From the NCBI GenBank assembly GCA_023270155.1, contig JAGLTB010000043.1, positions 1 through 33,513 of the forward strand: a stretch of 33,513 nucleotides of DNA. The letters run 5' to 3'. This stretch comes from Candidatus Heimdallarchaeota archaeon. GTDB taxonomy: Archaea; Asgardarchaeota; Heimdallarchaeia; Heimdallarchaeales; Heimdallarchaeaceae. The notes under the pieces were generated by a model. It was given only the letters and a program-made list of their open reading frames with translations. It made no database searches and had not been told where the DNA came from. Below, in pieces: positions 1 to 8,613 of the stretch. The translations under genes and the position numbers were made by a program. Position 1 is the stretch's first letter. Every line of letters starts with the position of its first letter.

Positions 1-1011
1 ATCAAAGCTGGAATAGGTGGAAAAGCAGTTGTTATGCCATTAATAGATGAGGTTAGAGTTATACCAGTAACAACAAATTCTACCTTTTTGGAAGCAAAGG
101 AGAAAGTGCTTTCTAGAGAATTCCAAGAAATATCGGTTACTGCTTTTGTATTTTGGCGAGTAATAGATCCTGAAGTTGCTTTTTCTAGAACATCTTGGGA
201 CAAGTCATCAGTAGCATACGTTGAGAATATTATTAAAAATGCCGCTGAAAGTATCATTCGTACAACTTGTGCTAACATGGCTTTAGAGAAAATCATTCGA
301 GACAGACAAGCTATTATTGAAGCTGTAACTAAGGAACTCCACTCATTAACTGCTGACTGGGGATTAATTATAGAAAGCTGTGAGATTAGAGATATAGAAA
401 TTATAGATCCAAACCTTAAATCTAATGTTTCAGCAATTATGAAAATTGAACAGGAGAAATTAGCTCGACTTAAAAGTGCAGAGATGCAAGAAATCACTCA
501 ATTAAGAGATTTAGAAGTAAGTCGAAAAGTTGGTATTGAACAACAAGAAGTTAATCTCGATGTTGAATCAAAGGAGAAAGATAAAGAGATAAAGGTTCAA
601 GAATTAGAGAGAAAAAGAACAGAAGTAGAAGCACTTACATATCAGACTAAAGTCGAAATTGAAGCTGATGCAAATGCTGAGCAAATTAAAAAACTTGCAG
701 ATGCTAAACAATTCGAAATGGTAGCAAGAGCGAGAGGCGAAGCTGCGGCTATTAGAGAAGCTAAAATGGCAGAGGCTGAAGGTATTCTGAGAAGAATTGA
801 AGCTCTAGCAAAAGCGGATACACGTTTATTCCAGGAGATGATAATTGAAAAGCTTCCTGAAATATACCAGAATCTGGAAATTGATAGGTTGATTGTCACT
901 GGCAATAAAGATGACGCATTTTCTACAATTGCAAATTCTATACTTCCATTCTTACAGGTTATTCCAGAACTTGCTAAAAAGACCGAATTACAATCTAAAA
1001 AGAAGAACTAA
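1..1011 (+). CDS. Flotillin-like SPFH/Band 7 protein, 5' end cut by the window
   Basis: The frame is open from base 1 (IKAGIGGKAVVM...), so the true start lies upstream and the ATG at 34 is internal. The visible part begins inside an SPFH domain (about the first 130 residues, with the hallmark stretch around 'ISVTAFVFWRVIDPE'). It is followed by a long Glu/Ala/Lys-rich coiled coil containing 'RGEAAAIREAKMAEAEG', typical of flotillins rather than stomatins, and a C-terminal segment ending near 'IANSILPFLQ'. Flotillins are membrane-bound scaffold oligomers; the N-terminal membrane anchor would be in the missing part. The gene converges with the methyltransferase gene, leaving only 20 bases between them, and a T-rich run follows the stop. 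The family call is firm; any particular role is unknown. Confidence 0.85.
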   Translation: MKAGIGGKAVVMPLIDEVRVIPVTTNSTFLEAKEKVLSREFQEISVTAFVFWRVIDPEVAFSRTSWDKSSVAYVENIIKNAAESIIRTTCANMALEKIIRDRQAIIEAVTKELHSLTADWGLIIESCEIRDIEIIDPNLKSNVSAIMKIEQEKLARLKSAEMQEITQLRDLEVSRKVGIEQQEVNLDVESKEKDKEIKVQELERKRTEVEALTYQTKVEIEADANAEQIKKLADAKQFEMVARARGEAAAIREAKMAEAEGILRRIEALAKADTRLFQEMIIEKLPEIYQNLEIDRLIVTGNKDDAFSTIANSILPFLQVIPELAKKTELQSKKKN

Positions 1012-1033
1012 TTTTCTCCCTCTTTTTTATTTT
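1012..1033 (+). terminator. T-rich archaeal-type transcription terminator
   Basis: A pyrimidine-rich tract dominated by T runs starts right after the stop of the flotillin-like gene and reaches the 3' end of the convergent gene. Archaeal RNA polymerase stops at oligo-T tracts without needing a hairpin, so this is a reasonable terminator for the plus-strand gene. Confidence 0.45.
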
Positions 1034-2033
1034 AAGTCTTTTGAAGACTAACAAAACCATTATCCATCCCTATGTATTTCATTCTTGATAGTCCATAATG
1101 TCTAAGTTTTGCTAGATGATCATCTTTTATCAAATTATACTCATACTGTTCATGAATGCTCATTGCCCAATCAAGGGAAAGATTTAGATTTGGAATGAAT
1201 GTTAGAGTAAGATAACCTTCTTGACTTAAAGTGGTTTGGATTAAGTTAATGTACTCTTTCATGTGGTCCTTAAAAACAAATGAAGAACCCATAAAAATAT
1301 CCACACAATCTTTTAACATCTCTACTTGTAATTCATCTCTCTCAAAGAATTCAACATTATAAACTTCATACAGATCCTGAACAACTTTGCATCGATAAAG
1401 AGAATTTTGAGGTTCAACACTTAACACCATCACATTATTTGCGAAATGATTAGCTAGATGAAGTGCATCATATCCTGATCCACCACCCCAATTTAGAATC
1501 GTTAATGTATCTTTTACATCAAACAAAGGTAATCTTTGTGATAAATTGGTATAAAAAACTTCGCGAAGATGGAAGAAGAATTCAGATCCATAGAGTGAAT
1601 CTTGAGTTAGAATTAAATCATTATCATCTAATTTTCCTTGTTCTCCCTTTAATATTGCTTTATACTTCTGAACTAGTTTATCAAGAAGTGCATTGAATGG
1701 TTTTTGAACAGTTTCTGATGCTTGTTCAACCTCTGTTTCCAGAGTTTCTTCTAGATATTCTCGACGAGGGGAATCTGCATAAAATTCTCCTTGTTTAGTT
1801 ATTAGTTCTTGTTCTGCTAACAAATCAAATATACAGAAAAACTCATCCTCTAAGGAATTGAAATTTAGCATATGAAAAATTTCTTCAGGTGATCTAGGTC
1901 TATTCAAAATCTCAAAAACACCAAGTTCTCTCAGCATTTTAGATGCTTTCACAGTTGAAAGCTTCGTTAACATATCTAGGTTTTCTTTAACTTTTTCTTC
2001 TGTTGAATCTATTGATAATGAAAATGTACTCAA
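1032..2033 (-). CDS. SAM-dependent methyltransferase-like protein with N-terminal winged helix
   Basis: The 333-residue protein has the two-part layout of small-molecule O-methyltransferases. Residues about 20-115 form a winged-helix/dimerisation-like region ('KASKMLRELGVFEIL', then a helix-rich part), and residues about 160-290 form a Rossmann fold. The glycine-rich SAM motif I is 'ILNWGGGSGYDALHLA' and an acidic post-I strand is seen in 'MVLSVEP'. The substrate cannot be told. The start is TTG at 2033, supported by a GGTG ribosome-binding site seven bases upstream (cggtgcaataaaTTG). The next Met is residue 21, which would cut into the winged helix. It is monocistronic as far as I can see. 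An inactive methyltransferase-like regulator is possible. Confidence 0.7.
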   Translation of the reverse strand: MSTFSLSIDSTEEKVKENLDMLTKLSTVKASKMLRELGVFEILNRPRSPEEIFHMLNFNSLEDEFFCIFDLLAEQELITKQGEFYADSPRREYLEETLETEVEQASETVQKPFNALLDKLVQKYKAILKGEQGKLDDNDLILTQDSLYGSEFFFHLREVFYTNLSQRLPLFDVKDTLTILNWGGGSGYDALHLANHFANNVMVLSVEPQNSLYRCKVVQDLYEVYNVEFFERDELQVEMLKDCVDIFMGSSFVFKDHMKEYINLIQTTLSQEGYLTLTFIPNLNLSLDWAMSIHEQYEYNLIKDDHLAKLRHYGLSRMKYIGMDNGFVSLQKT

Positions 2034-2165
2034 TTTATTGCACCGATTCTTTGTTTCTACTGCGTATAATAAAATATTACAACTATCGAATTTAATATTT
2101 CTTATAGTTTTTCACCTGTTATTGTTAAACTAGTTAGAAAATTACTAAGGAAAATGTGTTTTGAG

Positions 2166-3356
2166 TTATTTTCTATATACATCAACAAGTTTTCTTGATT
2201 TAAGAAATATCACAAATTCTACAACTGATGAGACAGGAACTGAAAGATCTTGACCGATAGCATAGATTGAATGACCTCCTTTGAACAAATCCAAATTTTC
2301 CGAAAATAATTGGAAATTCCTTTCAAGAGTAATCCATCCTTTTTGTTGGATGTTTTCTGGACGTTCAGATAGTTCTGGATGGTCTTCTTCTGCATGAATT
2401 ATTAAATCAACGATTTCTGAAATAATATGCTTTTTTGGTTGTCTTGAAATATTTTTATCCAAGTACAAGATAGCCTCTTGAGTTGAAATTGTTTTTGTTT
2501 CACCTGCTACATTGATATAAGAATTAAAAAGATAGGTAAACCAATCATCAATATATGAATAGTTAATCTTACTATGAGGTTTTTTTGCTCCAATCATTAT
2601 CGCTTCTTTTTCTTTATGTTTGTAAACCAGAAGCTCTAATCCTTTATAATACAGACTTATTAGATCTCCTTCCTTTAATTCAGCTTCGCTTTTCTGTATA
2701 TCAATAAATTTGAATAAGTGAGAGAGATCCATTTTTTTCTCAGCTATAATCTTTGGAAAGAATCTACCATCAATAGTCCCTTTATGATATTGGATAAATA
2801 TAAATCCGTAAAAATTATTGAACTCCGTCCCTGTTATTACAGAGTTGTCATCGATTGAGAGTCCTTTAGTTACATTCCCCACTCTAGCAGAATAAGGAAT
2901 TTTTACTGATTCAATTTTTTCTGAATCGATTAGATGTTTTACAGCATCATCAAAGATTTTGGGATCACCTTGAGTTCTTTCAGAGAGCGATCTTGCATAT
3001 TTGGTTAGTTTGTCTAGATCAGCTGTTGGAACACAAATAAAGAGTAAAACGACAATATTTTCCACTTCTTCTTGAAATGTAGTAAATCTTCCAAGCACTA
3101 TACGTTCATCTAAGCTTGTTATTACATCAGCATTTGTTCTTGCAAAACCAGTATATATTTCACTTAGAGAGCTCACATCTTTCAGTTTATCCCCAAAATT
3201 AGAGCGAGACAATTCTTTTAGAAAGCATACAGGACCATAGATTATATCAAACATTATTACAGAGATTACTTTGATACCTAAATCTCTTAGAAAAGGAACA
3301 TGAAATGGTGAGATTTCTAACTCATGATATTTCTCTTCTGTACTGATATGAACCAC
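2166..3356 (-). CDS. Longin-like domain protein with C-terminal winged helix
   Basis: This 396-residue protein is of no named family that I know. Residues about 28-130 read like the longin/Mon1-like fold common in Asgard archaea. A first strand ends in '...DIIYGPVCF' (the 'D-x-x-x-GP' turn), a helix/linker with 'LSEIYTGF' follows, then strands around 'RIVLGRFTTF' and 'NIVVLLFICVP', then a closing helix. The last 45 residues ('HSIYAIGQDLSVPVSSVVEFVIFLKSRKLVD') look like a winged helix. The middle is featureless. Such domains in Asgards are thought to serve as platforms for small GTPases; that role here is inference. The start codon is GTG at 3356; a TATA-like box (aaactatacta) sits about 20-30 bases upstream, suggesting a very short leader. 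Confidence 0.65.
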   Translation of the reverse strand: MVHISTEEKYHELEISPFHVPFLRDLGIKVISVIMFDIIYGPVCFLKELSRSNFGDKLKDVSSLSEIYTGFARTNADVITSLDERIVLGRFTTFQEEVENIVVLLFICVPTADLDKLTKYARSLSERTQGDPKIFDDAVKHLIDSEKIESVKIPYSARVGNVTKGLSIDDNSVITGTEFNNFYGFIFIQYHKGTIDGRFFPKIIAEKKMDLSHLFKFIDIQKSEAELKEGDLISLYYKGLELLVYKHKEKEAIMIGAKKPHSKINYSYIDDWFTYLFNSYINVAGETKTISTQEAILYLDKNISRQPKKHIISEIVDLIIHAEEDHPELSERPENIQQKGWITLERNFQLFSENLDLFKGGHSIYAIGQDLSVPVSSVVEFVIFLKSRKLVDVYRK

Positions 3357-3427
3357 CCAGTCTCAATGATAGTATAGTTTAGTTGCTTTCTAATTGAACA
3401 ATTCTGCTCAAATATTATCTGACTTTA

Positions 3428-3442
3428 TCAGTTTTAAACTGA
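3428..3442. repeat. Perfect 7-bp inverted repeat in a promoter region
   Basis: TCAGTTT-T-AAACTGA is a perfect dyad with a one-base centre, between the HD gene and the longin/winged-helix gene. It lies about 70-85 bases upstream of the GTG start at 3356, so it could be an operator for that gene or a 3' structure of the HD gene transcript. Confidence 0.4.
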
Positions 3443-3491
3443 CTCATAGTTCTACTGCAAAACAGTGTGCAAAAACCTCAAAGAATTTATT

Positions 3492-4133
3492 CTAGTCATA
3501 CAAATTTGCCCTTTCTTCTTCTAGAATAGGAACAAGTTCATTGATAACATCAAAATCACAATTATCAAGATATTCTTTTGATGTTTTCCAGAAATCATCG
3601 AATAAAACAGAATGGTAACCTAATGACTCATATGACAAAGCTTGAATTAAAACTTCTAACTTATCCACATAAGAAACAAATTTCGATTCAATTGATTCTT
3701 TATTTTGCAAATCATCAAACATCTCTTTCCATCTGCTCTTTACATCTTCATTAGTTATTAAAGAAAGAAGCTCAGTACTAGCTGAAGTTAAAACTTGATT
3801 TTTGAATTCTTGATACTTATCTTTGCCTAGGAGGATTGCAAGTTGTCTGTCAAAATCTTGATACTTACATTCAGGAAGATCATGAATAATAGCAACTCTC
3901 ATAACTAGTTCTGTATTGAGTTCTTTTTCAGGATGAATTGTATTGTGAAGGTCACTTAATAATAAAGATAACATAGCAGTATTATAGGCATGATCAGCAA
4001 TGCTTTCCACATCTGAGAGAGGAATACCAACTCTGATCCACCCTTGTCTTGGTAACTTCTTCAATTGAATAGCGCTTTGTATAAATCCGTATATCAGCTG
4101 GTATAACTCGTCCACTTCACTCGTCTCTATCAA
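3492..4133 (-). CDS. HD-domain phosphohydrolase, YfbR/HDDC2-like
   Basis: The 213-residue protein matches the HD_3 type of metal-dependent nucleotidases. It has 'LKKLPRQGWIRVGI' near residue 25, 'VESIADHAYNTAML' with His48, the paired metal ligands His84-Asp85 in 'AIIHDLPE', and a late Asp157 in 'SYVDKLEVL'. Family members such as YfbR remove phosphate from deoxynucleoside monophosphates, so a nucleotide-salvage role is likely, though substrate is not proven. No ATG lies before the conserved region. The TTG at 4133 is the longest start; a GTG at 4115 also fits, being preceded by a purine-rich gagacgagtgaa. It follows porB on the same strand with a gap of about 90 bases, counting from the other direction of transcription, so it could be co-transcribed after por. 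Confidence 0.8.
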   Translation of the reverse strand: MIETSEVDELYQLIYGFIQSAIQLKKLPRQGWIRVGIPLSDVESIADHAYNTAMLSLLLSDLHNTIHPEKELNTELVMRVAIIHDLPECKYQDFDRQLAILLGKDKYQEFKNQVLTSASTELLSLITNEDVKSRWKEMFDDLQNKESIESKFVSYVDKLEVLIQALSYESLGYHSVLFDDFWKTSKEYLDNCDFDVINELVPILEEERANLYD

Positions 4134-4226
4134 GTCTGTCGTGAAAATGAAGGAAATTGATTATTAAAAAACATCGATGGGGGTAATCGGTATAGGCAAT
4201 TTGAGTAAGAAAAAAAGGAGTTTGAC

Positions 4227-5129
4227 TTACAAGAATTTCTTGAGAAAACTCCATTGTCTATCTGTATCAAACTCTAGATTTTGTAACTGCTCTTTAGTCA
4301 TTGATTTTGTTCTACCTTGTAAACTCGACCAATCTGTTATTGGTAATCTATTTTCCTTATCAACGTATTTCTGACTAGGTCGACTAATTATTGCTTGCCC
4401 TGTATCGCGATCCCATTCAAATAAAGGCCAGATTCCGGTTTGAACAGCTAATCGAGCTATTTTGATGGAATCAGCTGAATCAGATCTCCAGTTTGGAGGA
4501 CATGGTGAATCAATTTGCATAAACTTGAATCCTTCCATTGAAATAGCTTTTTTGAATTTTGTTACTAAATCTTCCATATAAGCAACAGTAGCTGTGGCTA
4601 CATATCTAGCGTTATTAGCCATCAGTATGAAAGGAACCATTTTTCGAGGAGTAGTGTTTCCTTGTGGAGTAGTAGCTGTTATGGCTCCAATCATCGTATC
4701 TCCACTTCTTTGTCCCCCTGTATTTCCATAAACGTTATTTGAATACATGACATGCAGAATATTTTCTTGACGATCACAAGCACCTATTTCTGTTGCAATT
4801 CCGATATCAGCACCAGAACCATCTCCTCCCCATACAACTACTTTAACGTCCTCTTTTCCTTTCATCTTCATTGCACGTTGAACACCAGAAGCAACAGCAT
4901 CACTTGCAGCAAAAGCAGTATTGATTGTTGGAACATTAAATGAAGCTCCTTTACCTCCTCCTTGATATACACTAGCGCAACTTGCAGGTACTACTAAAAT
5001 CACTTTATCTGCAACAGATCCAATTGCATGTCTAAATGCGAGTGCGGAACCACATCCAGCACAAGCAAAATGACCTTTTAATAATGCTTTTTTGGGTATA
5101 TTCAATAAATCCTTTTGAGTTACTTTCAT
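4227..5129 (-). CDS. porB: Pyruvate:ferredoxin oxidoreductase, beta subunit
   Basis: This is the thiamine-diphosphate and iron-sulfur subunit of the archaeal four-subunit enzyme that interconverts pyruvate plus CoA with acetyl-CoA plus CO2, using ferredoxin. The 300 residues carry Cys23 and Cys26 ('CAGCG'), Cys49 ('PASCASVYQG') and Cys208 ('SPCPPNW'), which match the four cluster ligands. The ThDP-binding stretch runs from 'GGDGSGADIG' (about 99) to 'NNVYGNTGGQ' (about 129). Length is normal. The ATG at 5129 lies six bases after the porA stop. It is the last gene of the porC-D-A-B operon. Other 2-oxoacid oxidoreductases (for example of branched-chain acids) share this fold; the pyruvate assignment rests on overall resemblance. 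Confidence 0.93.
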   Translation of the reverse strand: MKVTQKDLLNIPKKALLKGHFACAGCGSALAFRHAIGSVADKVILVVPASCASVYQGGGKGASFNVPTINTAFAASDAVASGVQRAMKMKGKEDVKVVVWGGDGSGADIGIATEIGACDRQENILHVMYSNNVYGNTGGQRSGDTMIGAITATTPQGNTTPRKMVPFILMANNARYVATATVAYMEDLVTKFKKAISMEGFKFMQIDSPCPPNWRSDSADSIKIARLAVQTGIWPLFEWDRDTGQAIISRPSQKYVDKENRLPITDWSSLQGRTKSMTKEQLQNLEFDTDRQWSFLKKFL

Positions 5130-5135
5130 TTCATA

Positions 5136-6287
5136 TCACTCCTTTAACACTTCCTTTGCAGTAGCAGTGATCTTTGTATAAGGAACATCTTCTCCACCAA
5201 GACCCATGATTCTTCCTTCAACTGGTGTGTCAATATTATTTCTTTTTAGCACTGCTTCTGTTTCTATTCGAAGTTGTCCATCATGTCCAAAACTTACTGA
5301 TCGATCAATAACGAGGAATTTGTTATTTTTCTTAGCAAATTCAGCTATATCTTTTTCAGGGAACGGTCTGAAGGTTCTGATTCTTAATTCATTGACGCTT
5401 AATCCTTCTTCTTTTAGTAGATCAACAGCATCCTGGGTTTCTTCAGCAATAGTTCCCATTGAAACAATAGTTAAATCAGCTACATCGTCTCCATATACCT
5501 CAACTAAACCATTTCCATATGTTCTACCGAAGTATTCACCAAATTCCTTATTCATATTAACAATCTTTTTCTTTGCTCTTTCCATAGCTTCCATCAAATC
5601 TTTTCTATCTTTGTTGAATTTTTCGGGACCCACTAAACCTCCGAAAATCCATGGGTTTTCAGTATCAACTTCTATTACAGGATCACTGTATTCTCCAACA
5701 AAATTGAAAGAATCCTCAGCATTTGGAAGATTAACTTGTGCGGTTGTATGACTGATTACAAAACCATCTAAACAAGGCATAAAAGGTAGTGCAATCTTTT
5801 TGTCTTCAGCTATTCTAAATCCTTGGAGAACAGTATCAAAAACTTCTTGGTTGTTTTTTGTATAGATTTGTATCCATCCAGCATCTCTGAAAGCCATTGA
5901 ATCTTGTAAATCTTGATAAATTGACCATCCTGGTGCTAAACAGCGATTTACTACTGGCATTACAATAGGCAATCTTCCGTACCCACTCCAAAAAACATTC
6001 TCAGCCATGTATAGTAAACCTTGTGATGAGGTTGCAGTAAAGGTTCGAACTCCACTCCATGCTGCACCCATACAAGCAGCTAAAGCTGAATGTTCACTTT
6101 CTACTATTACAAATTCTGCATCAAGTTTCCCTTCATCAACATATTGGCTTAGTTTCTCGATAATTGTTGTTTGAGGTGTGATGGGATAAACTGCAATTAC
6201 TTTAGGTTTTGCATAAAGAGCTGCATATGCTGCTGCATCATTACCTGTCATTGATTTTTTATCAAATTGTACTACCAATTTAGTCAC
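5136..6287 (-). CDS. porA: Pyruvate:ferredoxin oxidoreductase, alpha subunit
   Basis: The alpha subunit contributes the pyrimidine side of the ThDP site and the substrate pocket. Residues 13-40 ('MTGNDAAAYAALYAKPKVIAVYPITPQT') are the usual start of the domain. 'VESEHSALAACMGAAWSGVRTFTATSSQGL' (around 62-91) is the conserved core seen in PorA, and 'RIRTFRPFPEKDI' belongs to the C-terminal domain II. Length of 383 residues fits archaeal PorA. The start is GTG at 6287, inside the end of porD (8-base overlap), with a good GGAAGG site just ahead, so translation is probably coupled. Confidence 0.93.
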   Translation of the reverse strand: MTKLVVQFDKKSMTGNDAAAYAALYAKPKVIAVYPITPQTTIIEKLSQYVDEGKLDAEFVIVESEHSALAACMGAAWSGVRTFTATSSQGLLYMAENVFWSGYGRLPIVMPVVNRCLAPGWSIYQDLQDSMAFRDAGWIQIYTKNNQEVFDTVLQGFRIAEDKKIALPFMPCLDGFVISHTTAQVNLPNAEDSFNFVGEYSDPVIEVDTENPWIFGGLVGPEKFNKDRKDLMEAMERAKKKIVNMNKEFGEYFGRTYGNGLVEVYGDDVADLTIVSMGTIAEETQDAVDLLKEEGLSVNELRIRTFRPFPEKDIAEFAKKNNKFLVIDRSVSFGHDGQLRIETEAVLKRNNIDTPVEGRIMGLGGEDVPYTKITATAKEVLKE

Positions 6288-6552
6288 CTTCCAAAACCAT
6301 GGTTATTGCCTCTTTTGGGCATTCTTCAGCACAAATACCGCATCCTTTACAGTATTCATAATCATAACTAATCGCTTGATCTTTTTCCCTATCTGCTCTG
6401 TAGATTGCATTATCTGGACAGAACTTCCAACAGATATTGCATCTTATACATAACTCAGGATCTACAACAGGTTTTAGTGTTCGCCAGTCGCCTGTTCTTC
6501 CAGCAGATCCTTCCATTGGGGGCAATATTGGCGAACTTGGTCCTTCTGTCAT
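6280..6552 (-). CDS. porD: Pyruvate:ferredoxin oxidoreductase, delta subunit (2[4Fe-4S] ferredoxin-like)
   Basis: This 90-residue electron-transfer subunit carries two classical CxxCxxCxxxCP motifs, 'CIRCNICWKFCP' and 'CKGCGICAEECP', which bind two [4Fe-4S] clusters and pass electrons to external ferredoxin. The N-terminal stretch 'GRTGDWRTLKPVVD' is typical for PorD. The ATG at 6552 overlaps the porC stop by four bases (ATGA-type junction), and the 3' end overlaps porA. Confidence 0.95.
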   Translation of the reverse strand: MTEGPSSPILPPMEGSAGRTGDWRTLKPVVDPELCIRCNICWKFCPDNAIYRADREKDQAISYDYEYCKGCGICAEECPKEAITMVLEGD

Positions 6553-7109
6553 GCAATAACCACCTTTGTTTCTTCAAAAGCTCTTTTCGCTGCTTCAACG
6601 TTCTTTGGGGCTCTTTTCTCTCCCCAGAATTCTTGTATTGCTTTTACTAGATTCTCTATACTTACTATTTCTGTTCCTTTTGCAAAAGCTCCTAACATTG
6701 TCATATTCACCAATGTAAATCCACTGAGTACTAAACCTAATTCCTGTGAGATTCTTGTTGCATCGACAAGAGCAATCTTTCTTCCTGAACCTTTAAACTG
6801 TTCCGGAATTTTAGTGCAATTAACAATCACAACACCATCCTTACTCACTTTCTCAAAATCGATTCTATCAATGAGAGATTCGTCTAAAACAAGAGCATGA
6901 TCAGCATCATACACAGGACTGTGTAATCTTATAGGTTTGTTATCAAATCGGACATAAGCTTCAACTGCAGCTCCTCTTCTTTCTGAGCCATATTTCGGAA
7001 TAGCTTGTGAATAGCCGAATTTGTCTTCATGCATTGCAGCATCTGCTAGTATTTTAGCACCGGTGACTCCCCCTGATCCACCTCTACTAATTTGAATGAT
7101 TTCTATCAT
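6549..7109 (-). CDS. porC: Pyruvate:ferredoxin oxidoreductase, gamma subunit
   Basis: The gamma subunit completes the heterotetramer. The protein begins 'MIEIIQISRGGSGGVTGAKILADA', matching the usual 'GRGGQG' opening of this family, here with Ser-Gly in place of Gln-Gly. Later 'GSERRGAAVEAYVR' and the C-terminal 'GAFAKGTEIVSIENLVKAIQEFWG' are typical. I prefer the ATG at 7109, because it starts exactly where family members start. An in-frame ATG at 7151 would add 14 residues rich in Lys/Asn and has no visible ribosome-binding site. It is the first gene of the operon. Confidence 0.9.
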   Translation of the reverse strand: MIEIIQISRGGSGGVTGAKILADAAMHEDKFGYSQAIPKYGSERRGAAVEAYVRFDNKPIRLHSPVYDADHALVLDESLIDRIDFEKVSKDGVVIVNCTKIPEQFKGSGRKIALVDATRISQELGLVLSGFTLVNMTMLGAFAKGTEIVSIENLVKAIQEFWGEKRAPKNVEAAKRAFEETKVVIA

Positions 7110-7230
7110 TAACTCTACCTTATCTTTGCTGTTGTTCGGTTTTTTTTTCATTTAATATAATAGTTTAGGTATCTCATTGAAATATGAGAATCCCTTGAGA
7201 ACCTCTTGTAATCGGCAATGGTAAAAAAAA

Positions 7231-7246
7231 TGTTCTTTTATATTCC
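7231..7246 (-). promoter_or_regulatory. Candidate TATA box of the por operon
   Basis: On the minus strand the sequence reads GGAATATAAAAGAACA, a TATA-like core about 125 bases before the preferred porC start and 85 before the longer one. It would give a leader of about 60-100 bases. The small dyad CTCAT/ATGAG at 7172-7187 lies inside this leader. Confidence 0.35.
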
Positions 7247-7336
7247 AGTAATTTTACAATATTGTCTTTAGAAAAACGGATATTTGACATATGTAAAAAA
7301 CGGTTAAAAAATGGTTGAAATTACATGTGGTTTTGA

Positions 7337-8191
7337 TTACCCTGATTTTAAAACATTGAAAATAGATAGCAATCCTTCATATTTTCTTATCTGTGCTCCT
7401 TTGCTACAGATTAAACTCAGAGTTTCAGATTCAATTTCTGTAAAAGGACCAACCCTAGTTATCACATCAACATTTGCATCGTGTCTACGTTTTAATCCTG
7501 ATAAACCTAACATAACATTTGGTCCTCTAAACTCTATAACATCCAAACCTGCAAAACCTGCAATCTCTTGAGGTGTGGATATTCCCAATTTGTGGATTGT
7601 TTCCTTTGTTGCATATTTTCGAAGAAGAAGGGCATTAACCTTAACTTCTTCAAAGTTCTCAAAAACTACTGATAGTTTTTTCGTTATAAACTTCAGTCTT
7701 GTATCCTTTTCCATTGGCCAGTATGTAGCAGCACCTAGTTCAGGAAAGATTGAAATTACTATTTGTTTCTCAAGAGGAATGAAAAGAAATTTCTTGAAAT
7801 CACTTGATTGTTCAAAGGACATGGCACAAAGATAGTGCAAGGGTGAAGAAGAAAGTTTAGTCATATAAATATTTGAGAATTGAACTTCGAAATCCTTTGC
7901 TAACTCTTTTCCTGTTTTCAGAAGCTCATTCTTTAATTTAGTAGAAGTGTCAAACTTCTTAGTAGGAGTAAATGAAAAGAGTCTCTGGTATTCATTGAAG
8001 AATAACTTTTCCATGGATTTAGACCATGCCTTTCTTATCTTAGAAACAGTGGTTATTTTCTGATGAATTTCATAGAGCAGTTTGTCAATGAGTTCTTCAT
8101 CAGATAATTTCATTGTTTTCTTATCTGTAGCAGCTAATGTAGATAGGATATCTTTTCTTGTTAAATAGTTGACAAAGATCGTTCTTCCCAT
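7337..8191 (-). CDS. Uncharacterised protein
   Basis: I do not recognise this 284-residue protein. It is soluble, Lys-rich in its N-terminal half with predicted helices ('DEELIDKLLYEIHQKITTVSKIRKAWSK'), and has a more beta-rich centre ('FKKFLFIPLEKQIVISIFPELGAATYWPM'). The C-terminal third holds 'LGISTPQEIAGFAGLDVIEFRGPNVMLGLSGLKRRHDA'. No catalytic motif, signal peptide or membrane segment is visible. The start is ATG at 8191. It stands upstream of the por operon on the same strand, 185 bases from it, with its own apparent promoter region between. The codon usage and AT-richness resemble its neighbours, so it looks like a genuine gene. Confidence 0.65.
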   Translation of the reverse strand: MGRTIFVNYLTRKDILSTLAATDKKTMKLSDEELIDKLLYEIHQKITTVSKIRKAWSKSMEKLFFNEYQRLFSFTPTKKFDTSTKLKNELLKTGKELAKDFEVQFSNIYMTKLSSSPLHYLCAMSFEQSSDFKKFLFIPLEKQIVISIFPELGAATYWPMEKDTRLKFITKKLSVVFENFEEVKVNALLLRKYATKETIHKLGISTPQEIAGFAGLDVIEFRGPNVMLGLSGLKRRHDANVDVITRVGPFTEIESETLSLICSKGAQIRKYEGLLSIFNVLKSG

Positions 8192-8317
8192 TCAAACCAC
8201 AAATAAGGATGTTTTGAGATTAGTTTAAGCTAAGCTTGTTGTGTTCTACGTTAAACTGATTATTTAACTTTTTCATAGATTTGATGGAAGAAAGAGAAAT
8301 AATTTCTGAAATAGATT

Positions 8318-8542
8318 CTAGAAGATTACATTAGTCTTGAGTAATATCATTTGTATCTCAAAAGCAATCAAAAGAACATTAATCACAGAAATCAGGACAC
8401 CTGTTTTCCAGTCTTTTCTCTCCGACATTTCTACATAGAGAAAGAACCAAATTAAAGTTAAAAGTGTAATAATTCCAAAGAATACAACCATGAATGTAAG
8501 AAAACCACCAGTGAATATTCCGCTATAAGGTGTATATGCCAT
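8318..8542 (-). CDS. Small membrane protein with two transmembrane helices
   Basis: The 74-residue protein has two hydrophobic segments (residues about 13-36 and 48-68) separated by a short charged loop 'EMSERKDWKTG'. No family is recognised. The ATG at 8542 is preceded by AGAGGA, a good ribosome-binding site five bases ahead, which supports it as a real gene despite its size. Confidence 0.6.
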   Translation of the reverse strand: MAYTPYSGIFTGGFLTFMVVFFGIITLLTLIWFFLYVEMSERKDWKTGVLISVINVLLIAFEIQMILLKTNVIF

Positions 8543-8613
8543 TTTTTGTCCTCTTGAACTTTCTGACCGTGTGTTTCATAATAATTTAAAAAACTTTGCC
8601 ATTTCGTCTTTAT

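Noticed and set aside
5206-5751. A 181-codon open frame on the plus strand inside porA
   Set aside because: It is antisense to a highly conserved gene and rich in Ser/Phe/Leu runs typical of reverse-strand shadows.
7172-7187. Small dyad CTCAT/ATGAG in the por leader
   Set aside because: A 5-bp stem in AT-rich DNA is weak evidence for a riboswitch or operator; no conserved riboswitch motif is seen.
8284-8334. A 16-codon plus-strand frame starting with ATG (MEEREIISEID...)
   Set aside because: Too short, no ribosome-binding site, and overlaps the 3' end of the small membrane protein gene on the other strand.
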